The notes: a model not told the origin generated them from the letters alone. 64,000 bases of DNA from Alcanivorax nanhaiticus (GCF_000756665.1 NZ_ARXV01000002.1:124001-188000), one strand, 5' to 3'. Positions 9,560 through 22,387 are shown, counted from the stretch's first letter. Program-made: numbers and translations.

Positions 9560-10516
9560 ATGCGCGAACAACTGGAGCGATCTCAGGTCTGGATTTATCT
9601 GGTTGCCATCCTGGCCGGCATGGCCATCGGCTGGGTATCACCAGAACAGACCCGTCATTGGGAGATGTTGCTTTGGCCAGCCCTGGGTGTTCTTCTGTAT
9701 ACCACTTTCACTCAGGTACCACTGATACATCTCAGGTCGGCATTTCGTGATCGCCGCTTTCTGGCCGCTTTGCTGACGGGCAATTTTATTCTAACACCGG
9801 TGCTCGTTGGTCTTCTGTTGTGGCTGTTACCGGATGATCCAGCTATTCGTCTCGGCGTGCTGCTGGTACTGCTGGTGCCCTGTACGGACTGGTTTATCAG
9901 TTTTACCCATCTTGGCGGCGGGGACGGGGCCCGGGCCATCGCCGCCGCGCCGATCCTGCTGATTGTGCAGCTCATTTTGCTGCCCGTTTATATCTGGCTC
10001 TTCATGGGCAATATCGCCATTAAGCTGGCGGTTAGCAGCCACTTGCTGCCGGCATTCTTCGGACTGATTGTCACCCCCCTGATCCTGGCCTGGTTAACCG
10101 AACGGTTGACGGAAAAGTACCCGCGAGCGCAAACACTGGTGGACTGGCTTGGGTGGCTGCCCGTGCCGTTGCTGGCACTGGTGGTGTTTCTGATTGCCGG
10201 CTCCCAGGTCAGCCTGGTGATCGACAATGGCGCCCTGCTGTGGTCGGCGCTCATGGTCTTTGTACTTTACCTGGTTGCCGCCGCCATTATCGGCAAGGGG
10301 CTCAGTGAGCTATTCGGGTTCACGCCCACTATCGGCCGCACCCTCACCTTCAGCTTTGGTTCCCGAAACTCCTTCGTTATGCTGCCACTGGCCCTGTCAC
10401 TGCCGGAACCCTGGCGGGCCGCTGTCGTTGTCATTGTTTTCCAATCACTAGTCGAGTTGTTCGGTATGGTCGCGTATCTGCGCTGGCTGCCGCGTCTGAT
10501 CAAGAATACCCACTGA
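9560..10516 (+). CDS. arsenite-type exporter, ACR3/BASS superfamily
   Basis: This 318-residue inner-membrane protein has about ten predicted membrane helices and belongs to the bile acid/arsenite (BASS/ACR3) superfamily. The motif VPCTDWFISFTHLG, with Cys108 in a membrane helix, corresponds to the conserved cysteine region of ACR3 arsenite carriers. The variant PCTDWF marks a side branch usually annotated simply as arsenic resistance protein. No arsR or arsC is next to it, so the substrate is an inference. A decayed partial copy of the same gene follows 110 bp downstream. Confidence 0.75.
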   Translation: MREQLERSQVWIYLVAILAGMAIGWVSPEQTRHWEMLLWPALGVLLYTTFTQVPLIHLRSAFRDRRFLAALLTGNFILTPVLVGLLLWLLPDDPAIRLGVLLVLLVPCTDWFISFTHLGGGDGARAIAAAPILLIVQLILLPVYIWLFMGNIAIKLAVSSHLLPAFFGLIVTPLILAWLTERLTEKYPRAQTLVDWLGWLPVPLLALVVFLIAGSQVSLVIDNGALLWSALMVFVLYLVAAAIIGKGLSELFGFTPTIGRTLTFSFGSRNSFVMLPLALSLPEPWRAAVVVIVFQSLVELFGMVAYLRWLPRLIKNTH

Positions 10517-10627
10517 GCCAGACAATAAGCGGCATGATCGAGGAACTTTCTCTGAACATCACCCCCGGATTTTGACGCGACAAATAGACGATTTTGACAC
10601 TGATGGATATACTCTCATAAGGGCGCC

Positions 10628-10845
10628 GTGGCCCAGATACTGGAGCAGCATCAGGTCTGGCTTAACCTGGTTGCCCTTCTGGCGGCATGGCCACCGGCTG
10701 GCCTCGCCGGAGCAAACCCGTCAACGGGAGGTGTTGCTCTGACCGGCCTTGGGCTTTCTCCTGTACACCACCCCTTCCAGTCCCAGGTTGACTTATTCGG
10801 CATGGTCGCGTACTCGTGCTGTCCGCCGCCTCTGATCAGTGATCA
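10628..10845 (+). pseudogene. decayed, internally deleted copy of the upstream arsenite carrier
   Basis: The reading frame from GTG 10628 begins MAQILEQHQVWLNLVALLA, parallel to the intact neighbour's REQLERSQVWIYLVAILA. It then shifts frame: DNA such as ggcatggccaccggctgg still matches the neighbour. After about 50 codons it jumps to DLFGMVAY, matching the neighbour's ELFGMVAYLRWLPRLIK near its end. About 240 codons are missing. It is a relic of a tandem duplication or a second acquisition and cannot form a transporter. Confidence 0.7.
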
Positions 10846-10901
10846 CGATGCAATCATCGAAGGCTTGGCAGCGTCTAAAGGAGCGGGATGATTCCTGCGG
10901 G

Positions 10902-11828
10902 CTACCCTCTGGCTTGATTCAACTCCACGGTCACATGAGCAAGCTCTCTGTGTACGCCTAAATACCGTTTGATATCGTCAGGCGCTACGGTTTCATCCAC
11001 CACGAGCGACAAGATGCACGCGTAGCTTCCCTTCCCCACTCGCCAGACATGCAAATCCGCTATTGCCGCCTCTACCGGCGCCGACTTGATGGCATCGTGT
11101 ATCTCCGCCACCACAGGCGCATCCATTTCTGCATCCAGAAGCACGCGACCGGTATCCCGCAAAAGCCCGTAGGCCCAGGCGGAAACCAGGCCTGCACCCA
11201 CAATACCCATTACTGGGTCCAGCCAACTGGCCCCCCACCACTTGCCCCCAAACAAGGCGACAATGGCCAATAGCGAGGTTGCCGCATCGGTCATGACATG
11301 TAGATAGGCAGAACGCAGATTAAGGTCGTGATGATGGTTATCGTGACTATCCGTGCCATGATGAAGAGCATGACCATCTTTCAATAACCAGGCACAGGCG
11401 AGATTGACCAGCAAACCTACCATGGCAATCAGGATCGCCTGGTCATAGTGAATGGGGCTCGGTGCCAGCAAGCGTTCAACGGATTGAAACAACATCAACC
11501 CGGCGACCCCGACCAACAAAATCGCACTGGTGTAACCGCCCAGGATTTCAATTTTCCAGGTGCCGAAGGCGAAGCGTTTGCTATGGGCCAAACGCCGTGC
11601 TGCGCCGTAAGCCAAGACCGACAAACCCAACGCCATGGCATGGGAACTCATGTGCCAACCATCGGCCAATAGCGCCATGGAGTTGTAAATCCATCCCCCG
11701 GCGATCTCCACCACCATGGTAATTGCGGTGAGCCAAACCGCCCACCGGGTGTTTCGTTCCGCTAACGGATTGCCGTCATCAAAAATATGGGAGTGCTGCC
11801 AAGGAATGGTGTTGTCAAATTTTTCCAC
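10902..11828 (-). CDS. dmeF: CDF cation efflux transporter, DmeF type
   Basis: A 308-residue cation diffusion facilitator in the inner membrane, exporting divalent metals (DmeF proteins act mainly on cobalt and nickel) in exchange for protons. The N-terminal WQHSHIFDDGN is a DmeF hallmark. Six membrane helices carry the family metal sites, ALLADGWHMSSHA in helix 2 and HVMTDAATS in helix 5, and a His-rich loop HHGTDSHDNHHHD lies between helices 4 and 5. The C-terminal cytoplasmic domain is complete. It is divergent from dmeR, sharing a 73-bp control region with a clear operator. Confidence 0.9.
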   Translation of the reverse strand: MEKFDNTIPWQHSHIFDDGNPLAERNTRWAVWLTAITMVVEIAGGWIYNSMALLADGWHMSSHAMALGLSVLAYGAARRLAHSKRFAFGTWKIEILGGYTSAILLVGVAGLMLFQSVERLLAPSPIHYDQAILIAMVGLLVNLACAWLLKDGHALHHGTDSHDNHHHDLNLRSAYLHVMTDAATSLLAIVALFGGKWWGASWLDPVMGIVGAGLVSAWAYGLLRDTGRVLLDAEMDAPVVAEIHDAIKSAPVEAAIADLHVWRVGKGSYACILSLVVDETVAPDDIKRYLGVHRELAHVTVELNQARG

Positions 11829-11853
11829 AGGACTGGTACCTTAATGCATCGCG

Positions 11854-11878
11854 ATATATACTATACCCCAGTATATAT
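11854..11878. promoter_or_regulatory. DmeR/RcnR-type operator between dmeF and dmeR
   Basis: Inverted arms ATATACT (11856-11862) and AGTATAT (11870-11876) flank ATACCCC. A short C/G tract between AT-rich inverted arms is the known binding pattern of the CsoR/RcnR family. It sits 24 bp before the dmeR ATG and 28 bp before the dmeF start, so one site could control both. Confidence 0.75.
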
Positions 11879-11901
11879 TTTCACACTAGAGAAGAGTGCT
11901 T

Positions 11902-12177
11902 ATGGCACACACCAACAGGGATCAAAAAAAGCTCTTAACCCGGGTTCGACGCATTAAGGGGCAGGCAGAAGCCATTGAAAAAGCCCTGGATCAGGGCAAG
12001 GATTGCACCGCCATACTGCAACAGATAGCGGCTATTCGCGGCGCCATTAATGGCCTGATGTCCGAAGTGCTCGAAGGTCATCTGCGTGAACATCTGGGCG
12101 CAGAAGACATTTCTCAGGCACAGCGTCAGCAGGAACTCGATGATGTCATCGACATACTGCGATCGTATTTAAAATAG
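11902..12177 (+). CDS. dmeR: RcnR/DmeR-family metal-sensing repressor
   Basis: A 91-residue all-helical DNA-binding protein of the CsoR/RcnR (DUF156) family. Numbering from MAHTNRDQ, the residues His3, Cys35, His60 and His64 match the Ni/Co ligand set known for RcnR, so it should sense cobalt or nickel rather than copper. Binding metal releases the protein from DNA and permits expression of the divergent dmeF. ATG 11902 is preferred to GTG 11896 because His3 then falls in register and GAGAAGAG lies at good spacing. Confidence 0.92.
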   Translation: MAHTNRDQKKLLTRVRRIKGQAEAIEKALDQGKDCTAILQQIAAIRGAINGLMSEVLEGHLREHLGAEDISQAQRQQELDDVIDILRSYLK

Positions 12178-12206
12178 GTCATTCAACGATTAGTGCCGAA
12201 ATACCG

Positions 12207-12584
12207 GTGAAGACATTGCGAAGGCACCTGAAACGATGGGCCAGGCTTATCAGGCAGGACATGTATACGGTGTGGCTGGTTGCGCGGGACTCTCGCACCC
12301 CTCTGCACACCAAAATACTGGCCTTCGTCGTCGGTGCCTATGCTTTTTCCCCTATCGACCTCATACCAGACTTCATCCCGGTTATTGGTTACCTGGATGA
12401 CTTATTGATCGTTCCGGCGGGCATCTGGCTGGTAATAAAAATGACTCCAAAGATTGTCATTCATGAGAATCGCGAACGCGCTAGACTCCACCACTCAACG
12501 CCGATCAGCCGGGTCGCGGCAGGCGTCATTATCGGTCTGTGGCTATACGCTATAGCGGTATCAATCTATCTATGGGGATATTGA
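12207..12584 (+). CDS. DUF1232 (YkvA-like) membrane protein
   Basis: A 125-residue protein with the DUF1232 signature AYAFSPIDLIPDFIPVIGYLDD (about residues 48-70), giving one hairpin-like membrane segment, and a second hydrophobic segment at the C-terminus. A basic N-terminus suggests a cytoplasmic start. The family function is unknown; members often accompany stress and metal genes. It follows dmeR by 29 bp on the same strand and may be co-transcribed. A broken relative lies at 19241-19556, on the far side of the czc operon. Confidence 0.85.
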   Translation: MKTLRRHLKRWARLIRQDMYTVWLVARDSRTPLHTKILAFVVGAYAFSPIDLIPDFIPVIGYLDDLLIVPAGIWLVIKMTPKIVIHENRERARLHHSTPISRVAAGVIIGLWLYAIAVSIYLWGY

Positions 12585-12722
12585 TGACGCAATTTAATTA
12601 TCGCCTCCAATTGAATTGCTCAGGCCAGCGCACTACTGACTCACGTAACGCCATGGGAGTCCAGTCCTTTCCATGTGGTTGCCTTTCTGCTAGGCTCACG
12701 ATCAAATTCCGGGACCACTTGC

Positions 12723-13070
12723 ATGATTAAACGCTGTTTCATAGTCGCAATGACGCTGTTGATTGCTTTGCAGTCAGTGGCGTCTATTGCCTATGAAGCA
12801 CAACCGCACAACCCCGCAATGCCACATTATGATGAGCATTCACACGAATCAGCGGATTTTTCCAGCGAAAATCAGGCAACCAAGTCGTCTCCCGACAGCC
12901 CCAGTCATTCAGCGGACCATTGCCATCACAGCCATAGCTGCTTTCACATGGTATTGATGGGAACCCTCACCAACATTTCCGGCTTGACTGCAGGAATAGT
13001 ACTGTCCGACTACCAAGCCAACTTCACCACCGGGGTTCAATCCTCCCTTTTCCGCCCTCCTATCGTCTGA
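12723..13070 (+). CDS. CzcI-like His-rich periplasmic protein
   Basis: A 115-residue secreted protein. MIKRCFIVAMTLLIALQSVASIA is a clear signal peptide, which is why ATG 12723 is preferred to upstream in-frame starts. The mature part is rich in His, Ser and Asp and carries the dense cluster DHCHHSHSCFH around residues 80-90, then a second weakly hydrophobic region. Small proteins of this kind (CzcI) precede czcCBA in many operons and are thought to bind metal or tune expression; the exact role is not settled. It lies 63 bp before czcC. Confidence 0.7.
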   Translation: MIKRCFIVAMTLLIALQSVASIAYEAQPHNPAMPHYDEHSHESADFSSENQATKSSPDSPSHSADHCHHSHSCFHMVLMGTLTNISGLTAGIVLSDYQANFTTGVQSSLFRPPIV

Positions 13071-13133
13071 TCCTGCGAATACCTTCCCCACCCGGGGAAC
13101 AACTGTCATTTAGACTTTCGTAGGAGCAGTCTC

Positions 13134-14444
13134 ATGCTTTTCAGAATGCCCGTAAAAAACGGGCGGCGCGCAATGCCGTGCCACTTTATTATCCATGCCT
13201 TTTGCCTTCTAGCGCTGGCATTCGGTTCCGCCCTGGCACACGCCGGAGAGAAACCGCTCACTCTGTCCGAGGCCCTCTCGCGGGCCATGGCGCAAAACCC
13301 CGGCCTCCAGGTCTTCGATTTTCGCCTTCAGGGCCTTGAGGGCCGCCGCCTTACGGCAGATCAAAATCCTGCCCTGGAGGCCGGACTGGAAGTGGAAAAC
13401 TTCCTCGGCAGCGACAATCTGCGAGGAGTTGACGGGGCGGAGTACACCCTGTCCTTGTCATCGGTCCTCGAACTTGGCGGCAAGCGTCAGGCCCGCGTCA
13501 GCGTGGTTGAATCACGATACGGGCGGGTCGAGGCCGAGCGTCGGGCCGAGACCCTGGATCTCTTGGGACAGGTGACCCAGCGCTTTGTCGCCACACTGGC
13601 CCTGCAGGAAAAACTCGAACTGGCCGCTGAAGCCGTGGCGCTGGCCGAGGCCACCCACGAGATCGTCACCCGCCGCGCCGACAGGGGCGCGGCGCCCCAG
13701 GCCGAAGTCCTGCGCGCCAGGGCTGCGCTCACCCAGAGTCGTATTGAGCAGTCCCGTCTTCGAGCCGCCTACGAGAGCCGGAAAATGGCTCTGGCTTCGC
13801 TGTGGGGTGATACCAGCCCGGACTTTCAAATGCTGGAAGGCGATCTGTTCCAGTTCGGTTCCTCCGACAACTTCGATGCCCTGTACCAGCGGGTCAGCGA
13901 CAGCCCGGCCATTCAAATCTACGCGAGCGAACAGCGTATCCGTGAAGCGGAGATTCAGTTGGCGCGCAGCCAGTCCGAGAGCGATATCCGTTGGCAGGTG
14001 GGCGTCCGGCGTTTCGAGGAGACGGACGATACCGCCTTGACCGCTGGTTTCTCAGTACCGCTCTTTTCCGGACGGCGCAATCGCGGCGAGGTGCAGGCCG
14101 CCCTGGCGGCGCGGGATGAGGTCCGATTCCGCCGGGAGGATACCCTGCTGCGCCTCCATTCGCGCCTGTTCGACGCCTACCACTTGCGGCAACAGAGTAT
14201 CGAGACTGTTGAGCAGATTCGCAGCCAAATGCTTCCCGACCTGACCGAGGCACTCACTCAGACCCGCGAGGCCTACGAAAACGGCCGCTACAGCTATGTG
14301 GAGTGGACCGCCGCACAGCGGGAGCTGCTCTCAGCACGGGAGGCACTAGTGGACGCCGCCACCACCGCCCTGCTCAACCAGGCGCTGATCGAACAACTCA
14401 CGGCACAGCCACTCGCCACTGTCCCGGGTGCCCCGACGCGCTAA
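13134..14444 (+). CDS. czcC: outer-membrane efflux protein of czc system
   Basis: A 436-residue TolC-family protein, the outer-membrane channel of a tripartite Co/Zn/Cd exporter. The signal peptide ends at ALAHA (after a basic 14-residue leader, so a later Met could be the true start). Two long alpha-helical coiled-coil repeats with Ala/Glu/Arg-rich heptads follow (KLELAAEAVALAEATHEIVTRRADRG and the matching C-terminal TEALTQTREAYENGRYSYVEW). It opens czcC-czcB-czcA, with czcI just upstream. Confidence 0.9.
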   Translation: MLFRMPVKNGRRAMPCHFIIHAFCLLALAFGSALAHAGEKPLTLSEALSRAMAQNPGLQVFDFRLQGLEGRRLTADQNPALEAGLEVENFLGSDNLRGVDGAEYTLSLSSVLELGGKRQARVSVVESRYGRVEAERRAETLDLLGQVTQRFVATLALQEKLELAAEAVALAEATHEIVTRRADRGAAPQAEVLRARAALTQSRIEQSRLRAAYESRKMALASLWGDTSPDFQMLEGDLFQFGSSDNFDALYQRVSDSPAIQIYASEQRIREAEIQLARSQSESDIRWQVGVRRFEETDDTALTAGFSVPLFSGRRNRGEVQAALAARDEVRFRREDTLLRLHSRLFDAYHLRQQSIETVEQIRSQMLPDLTEALTQTREAYENGRYSYVEWTAAQRELLSAREALVDAATTALLNQALIEQLTAQPLATVPGAPTR

Positions 14445-14467
14445 CCCACAAATTCAGGATTCACACC

Positions 14468-18842
<4,375 letters not shown>

Positions 18843-18854
18843 CCAAAGCCCTAC

Positions 18855-18883
18855 CATGGGGAGGAATCTCCCCATGATTTTTT
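18855..18883 (+). terminator. terminator of czcICBA
   Basis: A perfect 9-bp stem CATGGGGAG/CTCCCCATG with a GAAT loop and then ATTTTTT, 12 bp past the czcA stop. Confidence 0.92.
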
Positions 18884-18921
18884 CAACGTTCTTTTATTGC
18901 GGTTTACACCCTGGTAAGACT

Positions 18922-19116
18922 ATGAACGATCCACCCAAGCAACGAAAAGATGACCCGAAGGAAGCTCCACACTTTCGAACACATCGCATCCACGCCATTA
19001 ACAGTGACTGGTATTTTTTAACCCGTGAAGGTCAAAATATCGGGCCATTCCCGAACAAAAAAGCGGCCGAAGATAGCCTTGCGGAATTCCTGAAAGCTGT
19101 CAAAAAGGATGAGTAG
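18922..19116 (+). CDS. small DUF6316-like protein
   Basis: A 64-residue hydrophilic protein. MNDPPKQRKDD is a charged tail; the core HRIHAINSDWYFLTREGQNIGPFPNKKAAEDSLAEFL looks like a small beta-alpha module close to the DUF6316 family of pseudomonads, whose function is unknown. The frame is open further upstream, but the ATG at 18922 begins after the czcA terminator and starts the recognisable part. No enzyme motif or membrane segment is present. Confidence 0.65.
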   Translation: MNDPPKQRKDDPKEAPHFRTHRIHAINSDWYFLTREGQNIGPFPNKKAAEDSLAEFLKAVKKDE

Positions 19117-19240
19117 CCAATGGCCCAACAACACAGCATTCAATGTGCCGCCCCCATAGATGCGTTGGTATAACTCTTCGCTTCCGAACTGGTACAGCCT
19201 CTGAGCATCATGGCCGGCGGGGTAGATGTTGACGGTTTGT

Positions 19241-19556
19241 GCTGATATGCGAAATGCCTCGTCATGATTGTTGTTGCCTACGCTACGCATTGCGCCCCAT
19301 CGACCTGATCCCAGACTTCATCACCGTTCTGGGCTATGTGGATGACCTCATACTCTTGCCCTTTGGAATCTATCTGGCGGCAAAGTTAATCCCTGAACCT
19401 TTATGGCATAAGTTCCAAACGCAGGTCGAAAAAAGCAGCATTAATTTACCTAAAAGCTGGCCCGCCGTTTTGGCCATTGGCTTGTTCTGGTGTGTGAACT
19501 TGGCTGCCATTGTTATGCACTATGGCGCACTTTTAAGGGTTGGTCTGTCATGGTGA
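19241..19556 (+). pseudogene. broken DUF1232 gene
   Basis: The 3' part reads RPIDLIPDFITVLGYVDDLILLPFGIYLAAKLI, a clear DUF1232 core. The bases before it encode YAKCLVMIVVAYA in a different frame. Removing one copy of the tandem TACGCTACGC (19279-19288) restores a continuous YAKCLVMIVVAYALRPIDLIPDF, so a 5-bp duplication broke the gene. Homology also stops at a TGA near 19240, so the 5' third is missing as well. A short product from an internal start would lack the N-terminus. Confidence 0.75.
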
Positions 19557-19775
19557 ATTGCAGCACCCTTTTGAATTCGGGTTGAGCTGTACCGGAGGAC
19601 ATGGCACCGATCCATAGGAACAGTACACACAGCAATTACCGACCTTCGGCTTCAATAATGTATGACAACCTTCGCATTCATAAAACCATTGGCAAGTATC
19701 TGTCGGCATGGTTTCGATCTTTCTATGGCCGCATTCGGGGCAAGTCAGTTCCGATTGTAGAATGACTTCTGTCAT
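19548..19775 (-). CDS. GDCCVxC-domain small Cys-rich protein of mer locus
   Basis: A 75-residue protein with many cysteines: a CPECGH pair near the N-terminus, CQWFYECEGCHTLLKPK, then NCCVYCSYGSVPCPP, close to the family motif GDCCVxC (here Asp is replaced by Asn), and a C-terminal GCC. Some relatives are selenoproteins; this copy uses only cysteine codons. The family often accompanies merT/merP and is thought to handle thiol-reactive metal, but its reaction is unknown. It overlaps the end of merP by 4 bp, so it is co-translated with the mer genes. Confidence 0.8.
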   Translation of the reverse strand: MTEVILQSELTCPECGHRKIETMPTDTCQWFYECEGCHTLLKPKVGNCCVYCSYGSVPCPPVQLNPNSKGCCNSP

Positions 19776-20059
19776 GGTTTTTTTTCGCTAACGATCGTTG
19801 AGGTATAACCGGCATTGGTGGTCGCTTCGATCAGTTTTTCAGCGCTGGTCTTGGTATCTTCGAAGGTCACCACCGCTTGCTTTTTTTCATAGTTGACTTC
19901 AGCTTTGGTTACTCCTTCAACCTTGGTCAGCGCTTTTTTGACGGTGATTGGGCACATGGCACAGTTCATGGTTGGCAGATCCAGCTCGATGGTTTGTGGC
20001 TTGGCCCAGGCCGAGAAGCTGGCGAGGGTGAATACGATACTGAGAATGATTTTCTGCAT
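19772..20059 (-). CDS. merP: periplasmic mercury-binding protein
   Basis: A 95-residue HMA-fold protein. The signal peptide ends at SAWA (about residue 19); the mature part carries TMNCAMCPITVKKAL with Cys33 and Cys36 as the Hg(II) pair, matching MerP's characteristic MNCxxCPITV. It captures Hg(II) in the periplasm and passes it to MerT. It sits 38 bp after merT. Confidence 0.96.
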   Translation of the reverse strand: MQKIILSIVFTLASFSAWAKPQTIELDLPTMNCAMCPITVKKALTKVEGVTKAEVNYEKKQAVVTFEDTKTSAEKLIEATTNAGYTSTIVSEKKP

Positions 20060-20097
20060 GGTTGGCTCCAGAGTCTTTAACGGTTGAGCGCCATTTT

Positions 20098-20457
20098 TTA
20101 GGCAATCAGGGGAATCCAGTAGCTACTGCTGACGAGGATCAGCGCGATGATTGCCGTGGTCCAGACAATAATCTGCCGCCGTTTCCGTGTTTGCGGTACG
20201 GCGCAGGCGGTGCCCGACGCACAGGCCTCGATTGGTCGATGAACCTGCCAGCCAGACCAACCGAACAGCAACAACACGATGACAATAAAGAAAGGACGAT
20301 AAGGCTCCAGCAGTGTCAGGTTGCCGATCCAGGCGCCGCTGATGCCCAGCGTCAGCAACACAAAAGGTCCGACACAGCACAGACTCGCACCGATAGCGGC
20401 AATCACGCCACCTATAACGGGTACGTTGCTTTCAGCGAGTTTATGTTTTGGGGTCAT
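20098..20457 (-). CDS. merT: mercuric ion transporter
   Basis: A 119-residue inner-membrane protein with three hydrophobic segments. The paired cysteines Cys27-Cys28 in the first helix (GASLCCVGPFVLLTLG) and the second pair Cys79/Cys85 in the cytoplasmic loop are the known Hg(II) relay of MerT. ATG 20457 is chosen over GTG 20469 for spacing and family length. The carrier delivers Hg(II) to the cytoplasm, normally to MerA; no merA is in this window. Confidence 0.95.
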   Translation of the reverse strand: MTPKHKLAESNVPVIGGVIAAIGASLCCVGPFVLLTLGISGAWIGNLTLLEPYRPFFIVIVLLLFGWSGWQVHRPIEACASGTACAVPQTRKRRQIIVWTTAIIALILVSSSYWIPLIA

Positions 20458-20490
20458 GGCTGAATCCACCCAATAATTGTGATGAAGCCA

Positions 20491-20521
20491 GTGTAACCAC
20501 CGTACTCAGGTACGGAGTCAA
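20491..20521 (-). promoter_or_regulatory. MerR-controlled promoter of merTP
   Basis: On the reverse strand TTGACT (20516-20521), a 19-bp spacer and TTACAC (20491-20496). The overlong spacer contains the dyad CCGTAC-CTGA-GTACGG, the classic MerR operator. MerR untwists this spacer when Hg(II) is bound. The site lies between merR and merT, and both genes point the same way. Confidence 0.93.
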
Positions 20522-20529
20522 GTTCAAAT

Positions 20530-20952
20530 TTATGATTGATCGCCCATTTGTGATTGCTCGAAAGGGGGTTGCAAGGATTCCACAATGGGGCAAACCGCAT
20601 TATCGGGATTGGTGCGGCACTGAATCAATAAATGCTCCAGGACTTGCTCCAATCGGTGCAGGTCGTTAATTTTCGCCCGCACCTCGGCCAGCTTACCTTC
20701 AGCCAGGCCTTGTACCTCTTCGCAATGCGATTCTCCAAGCGCCAACAGATTATCGATTTCTTCCAAAGTGAATCCCAGTTCCTGGGCGCGTTTGATGAAC
20801 AAGACCCGCGCCAGGGTAGTTTTTGGGTAACGTCGGTATCCCTGTGCTGGTTTTGGCGGTTGCTCGATAAGCTGGCGACGTTCGTAATAACGGATGGTTT
20901 CGACACTGACCTGTGCTGCTTGCGCCAGTTTACCGATGGTCAGTTGACTCAT
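20530..20952 (-). CDS. merR: mercury-responsive regulator MerR
   Basis: A 140-residue MerR. After the winged helix ([23 protein letters not shown]) and the dimer helix come Cys77, Cys112 and Cys121, with spacings of 35 and 9 that equal those of the Hg(II) ligands in Tn501 MerR (82, 117, 126). It should therefore sense Hg(II). ATG 20952 has GGGAG at good spacing; the GTG just before it is less likely. The gene overlaps the end of the histidine-kinase gene and points the same way as merTP, whereas Gram-negative merR is usually divergent. Confidence 0.95.
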   Translation of the reverse strand: MSQLTIGKLAQAAQVSVETIRYYERRQLIEQPPKPAQGYRRYPKTTLARVLFIKRAQELGFTLEEIDNLLALGESHCEEVQGLAEGKLAEVRAKINDLHRLEQVLEHLLIQCRTNPDNAVCPIVESLQPPFEQSQMGDQS

Positions 20953-22387
20953 CACTTTCTCCCATAACAGTTACCTCTGCATCGGCTGCTCTGGGTAAGT
21001 TGATCGTGAAGCGCGTGACGCCGCGTTCGGAGATCACCTCGATGTTTCCCTCATGAGCTTCGACTATGGACTTGACGATAGCCAGTCCCAAACCAGCGCC
21101 TTCGCTTTGCCGTTGTCGGGAGGGATCGATCCGGTAAAACCGGTCGAAAATTCTGGGCAAATGCTCGGCTGGAATTTCCGGCCCCGGATTTTGTACGCTT
21201 AGTAACGCCCTACCCTCACCCGATGAATCCAGCCGGATCAGCACACTTGCCCCCGCGGGCGCATGACGTAGGGCATTGGACAGCAGATTAGATAACGCGC
21301 GCCTCAGCATGGCGCGGTCACCCTGTATGATCGGCGCCTTTCCCTCCAATACCAATTCGATGTGTTTTTCCTCCGCCAGCGCCTCGAAAAAATCGAACAG
21401 CTCGCGCACTTCACAAGCCAGATCCAGCGGGTCCCAGACGGGCTTGAGCAGACCGTGTTCGCTTTGGGCCAGCCAGAGCATGTTATTGACCATCTTGGTC
21501 AGGCGCTCCTGTTCTTCCAGGTTTGAATATAGCAGTTCGCGATATTCTTCCAGGCTTCTGGACTTACCCAAACCCACCTGGGTCTGGGTAATCAGGTTGG
21601 TTAGCGGTGTGCGCAATTCATGGGCGATATCAGCAGAGAAATGAGAAAGTCGAACAAAACTGTCCTCCAATCGCCCAATCATATGGTTGAACGAATCAAC
21701 CAGCGTTTTCAGCTCCCCCGGCACGGTATCGGGATCGAGACGCACATGCAGCCGATCCGCCTGGACATTACCCATAGACTCACTGAGAGTACGTATTGGG
21801 GCATGCCCCTGATGCACGCCATACCAAGCCGCCAGGAGAGTGATGGCCCCTGCCGCCACCATGATCATCCACAAACTGCGACGAAAATTTTCCAGAAAGT
21901 GGATGTGGAAATCCATATCGATGGCCGCAACGATGCGATAATCCTGGCCCGCGATGCGGGTATGGGTGGCAGTGCCACGGTAGGTTTTGCCATCAGATTG
22001 CCACGTGTACAGATTGTCTACCTGGATGCGGGCCACAGGGGCATAGGTGTTCGCCTGTGGCAAAGATCCGGTGTCCACGGAACTATAGACCAAACGTCCA
22101 GCATCATCCCAAACTTGAAAATAGACGCCGTGATGGCCAGACACAGCTCGCGCAAGGGCGTCCTCCGGAGCCAGACCCTGATCCTTCGCCGTTTGCAGGG
22201 CCTTCTCAACTGCACGGGTAATCACCACCAATTCGTCGGCATCCTGTTCAGCAAAATGGCGCTCCACCTCCTTTTGCACCAGATGGCCGATCATCAGCAG
22301 ACTCAGGCTGATGGCGATCGCGACAAACAACATCACCCGGCTGTTGAGTGACAGCGGTCGTCTCCGGGCGAGGCTAACTTTCGTCAT
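20930..22387 (-). CDS. heavy-metal sensor histidine kinase (CusS/CopS type)
   Basis: A 485-residue membrane kinase. One helix near residue 20, a periplasmic sensor domain of about 130 residues, a second helix near 180, a HAMP domain, then the phospho-acceptor box [17 protein letters not shown] (His256) and an ATPase domain ending in [18 protein letters not shown]. This order is that of CusS/CopS, which detect periplasmic Cu(I) or Ag(I). ATG 22387 overlaps the response-regulator stop by 14 bp. The 3' end overlaps merR by 23 bp. Confidence 0.93.
   Translation of the reverse strand: MTKVSLARRRPLSLNSRVMLFVAIAISLSLLMIGHLVQKEVERHFAEQDADELVVITRAVEKALQTAKDQGLAPEDALARAVSGHHGVYFQVWDDAGRLVYSSVDTGSLPQANTYAPVARIQVDNLYTWQSDGKTYRGTATHTRIAGQDYRIVAAIDMDFHIHFLENFRRSLWMIMVAAGAITLLAAWYGVHQGHAPIRTLSESMGNVQADRLHVRLDPDTVPGELKTLVDSFNHMIGRLEDSFVRLSHFSADIAHELRTPLTNLITQTQVGLGKSRSLEEYRELLYSNLEEQERLTKMVNNMLWLAQSEHGLLKPVWDPLDLACEVRELFDFFEALAEEKHIELVLEGKAPIIQGDRAMLRRALSNLLSNALRHAPAGASVLIRLDSSGEGRALLSVQNPGPEIPAEHLPRIFDRFYRIDPSRQRQSEGAGLGLAIVKSIVEAHEGNIEVISERGVTRFTINLPRAADAEVTVMGESDESTDHR

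Noticed and set aside
9357..9750. Plus-strand frames before and across the arsenite carrier start
   Set aside because: They are out-of-frame readings of the carrier gene and its leader, without homology.
19548..19775. Possible selenocysteine in the GDCCVxC-type protein
   Set aside because: Some relatives use UGA, but all relevant positions here are cysteine codons and no in-frame TGA interrupts the gene.
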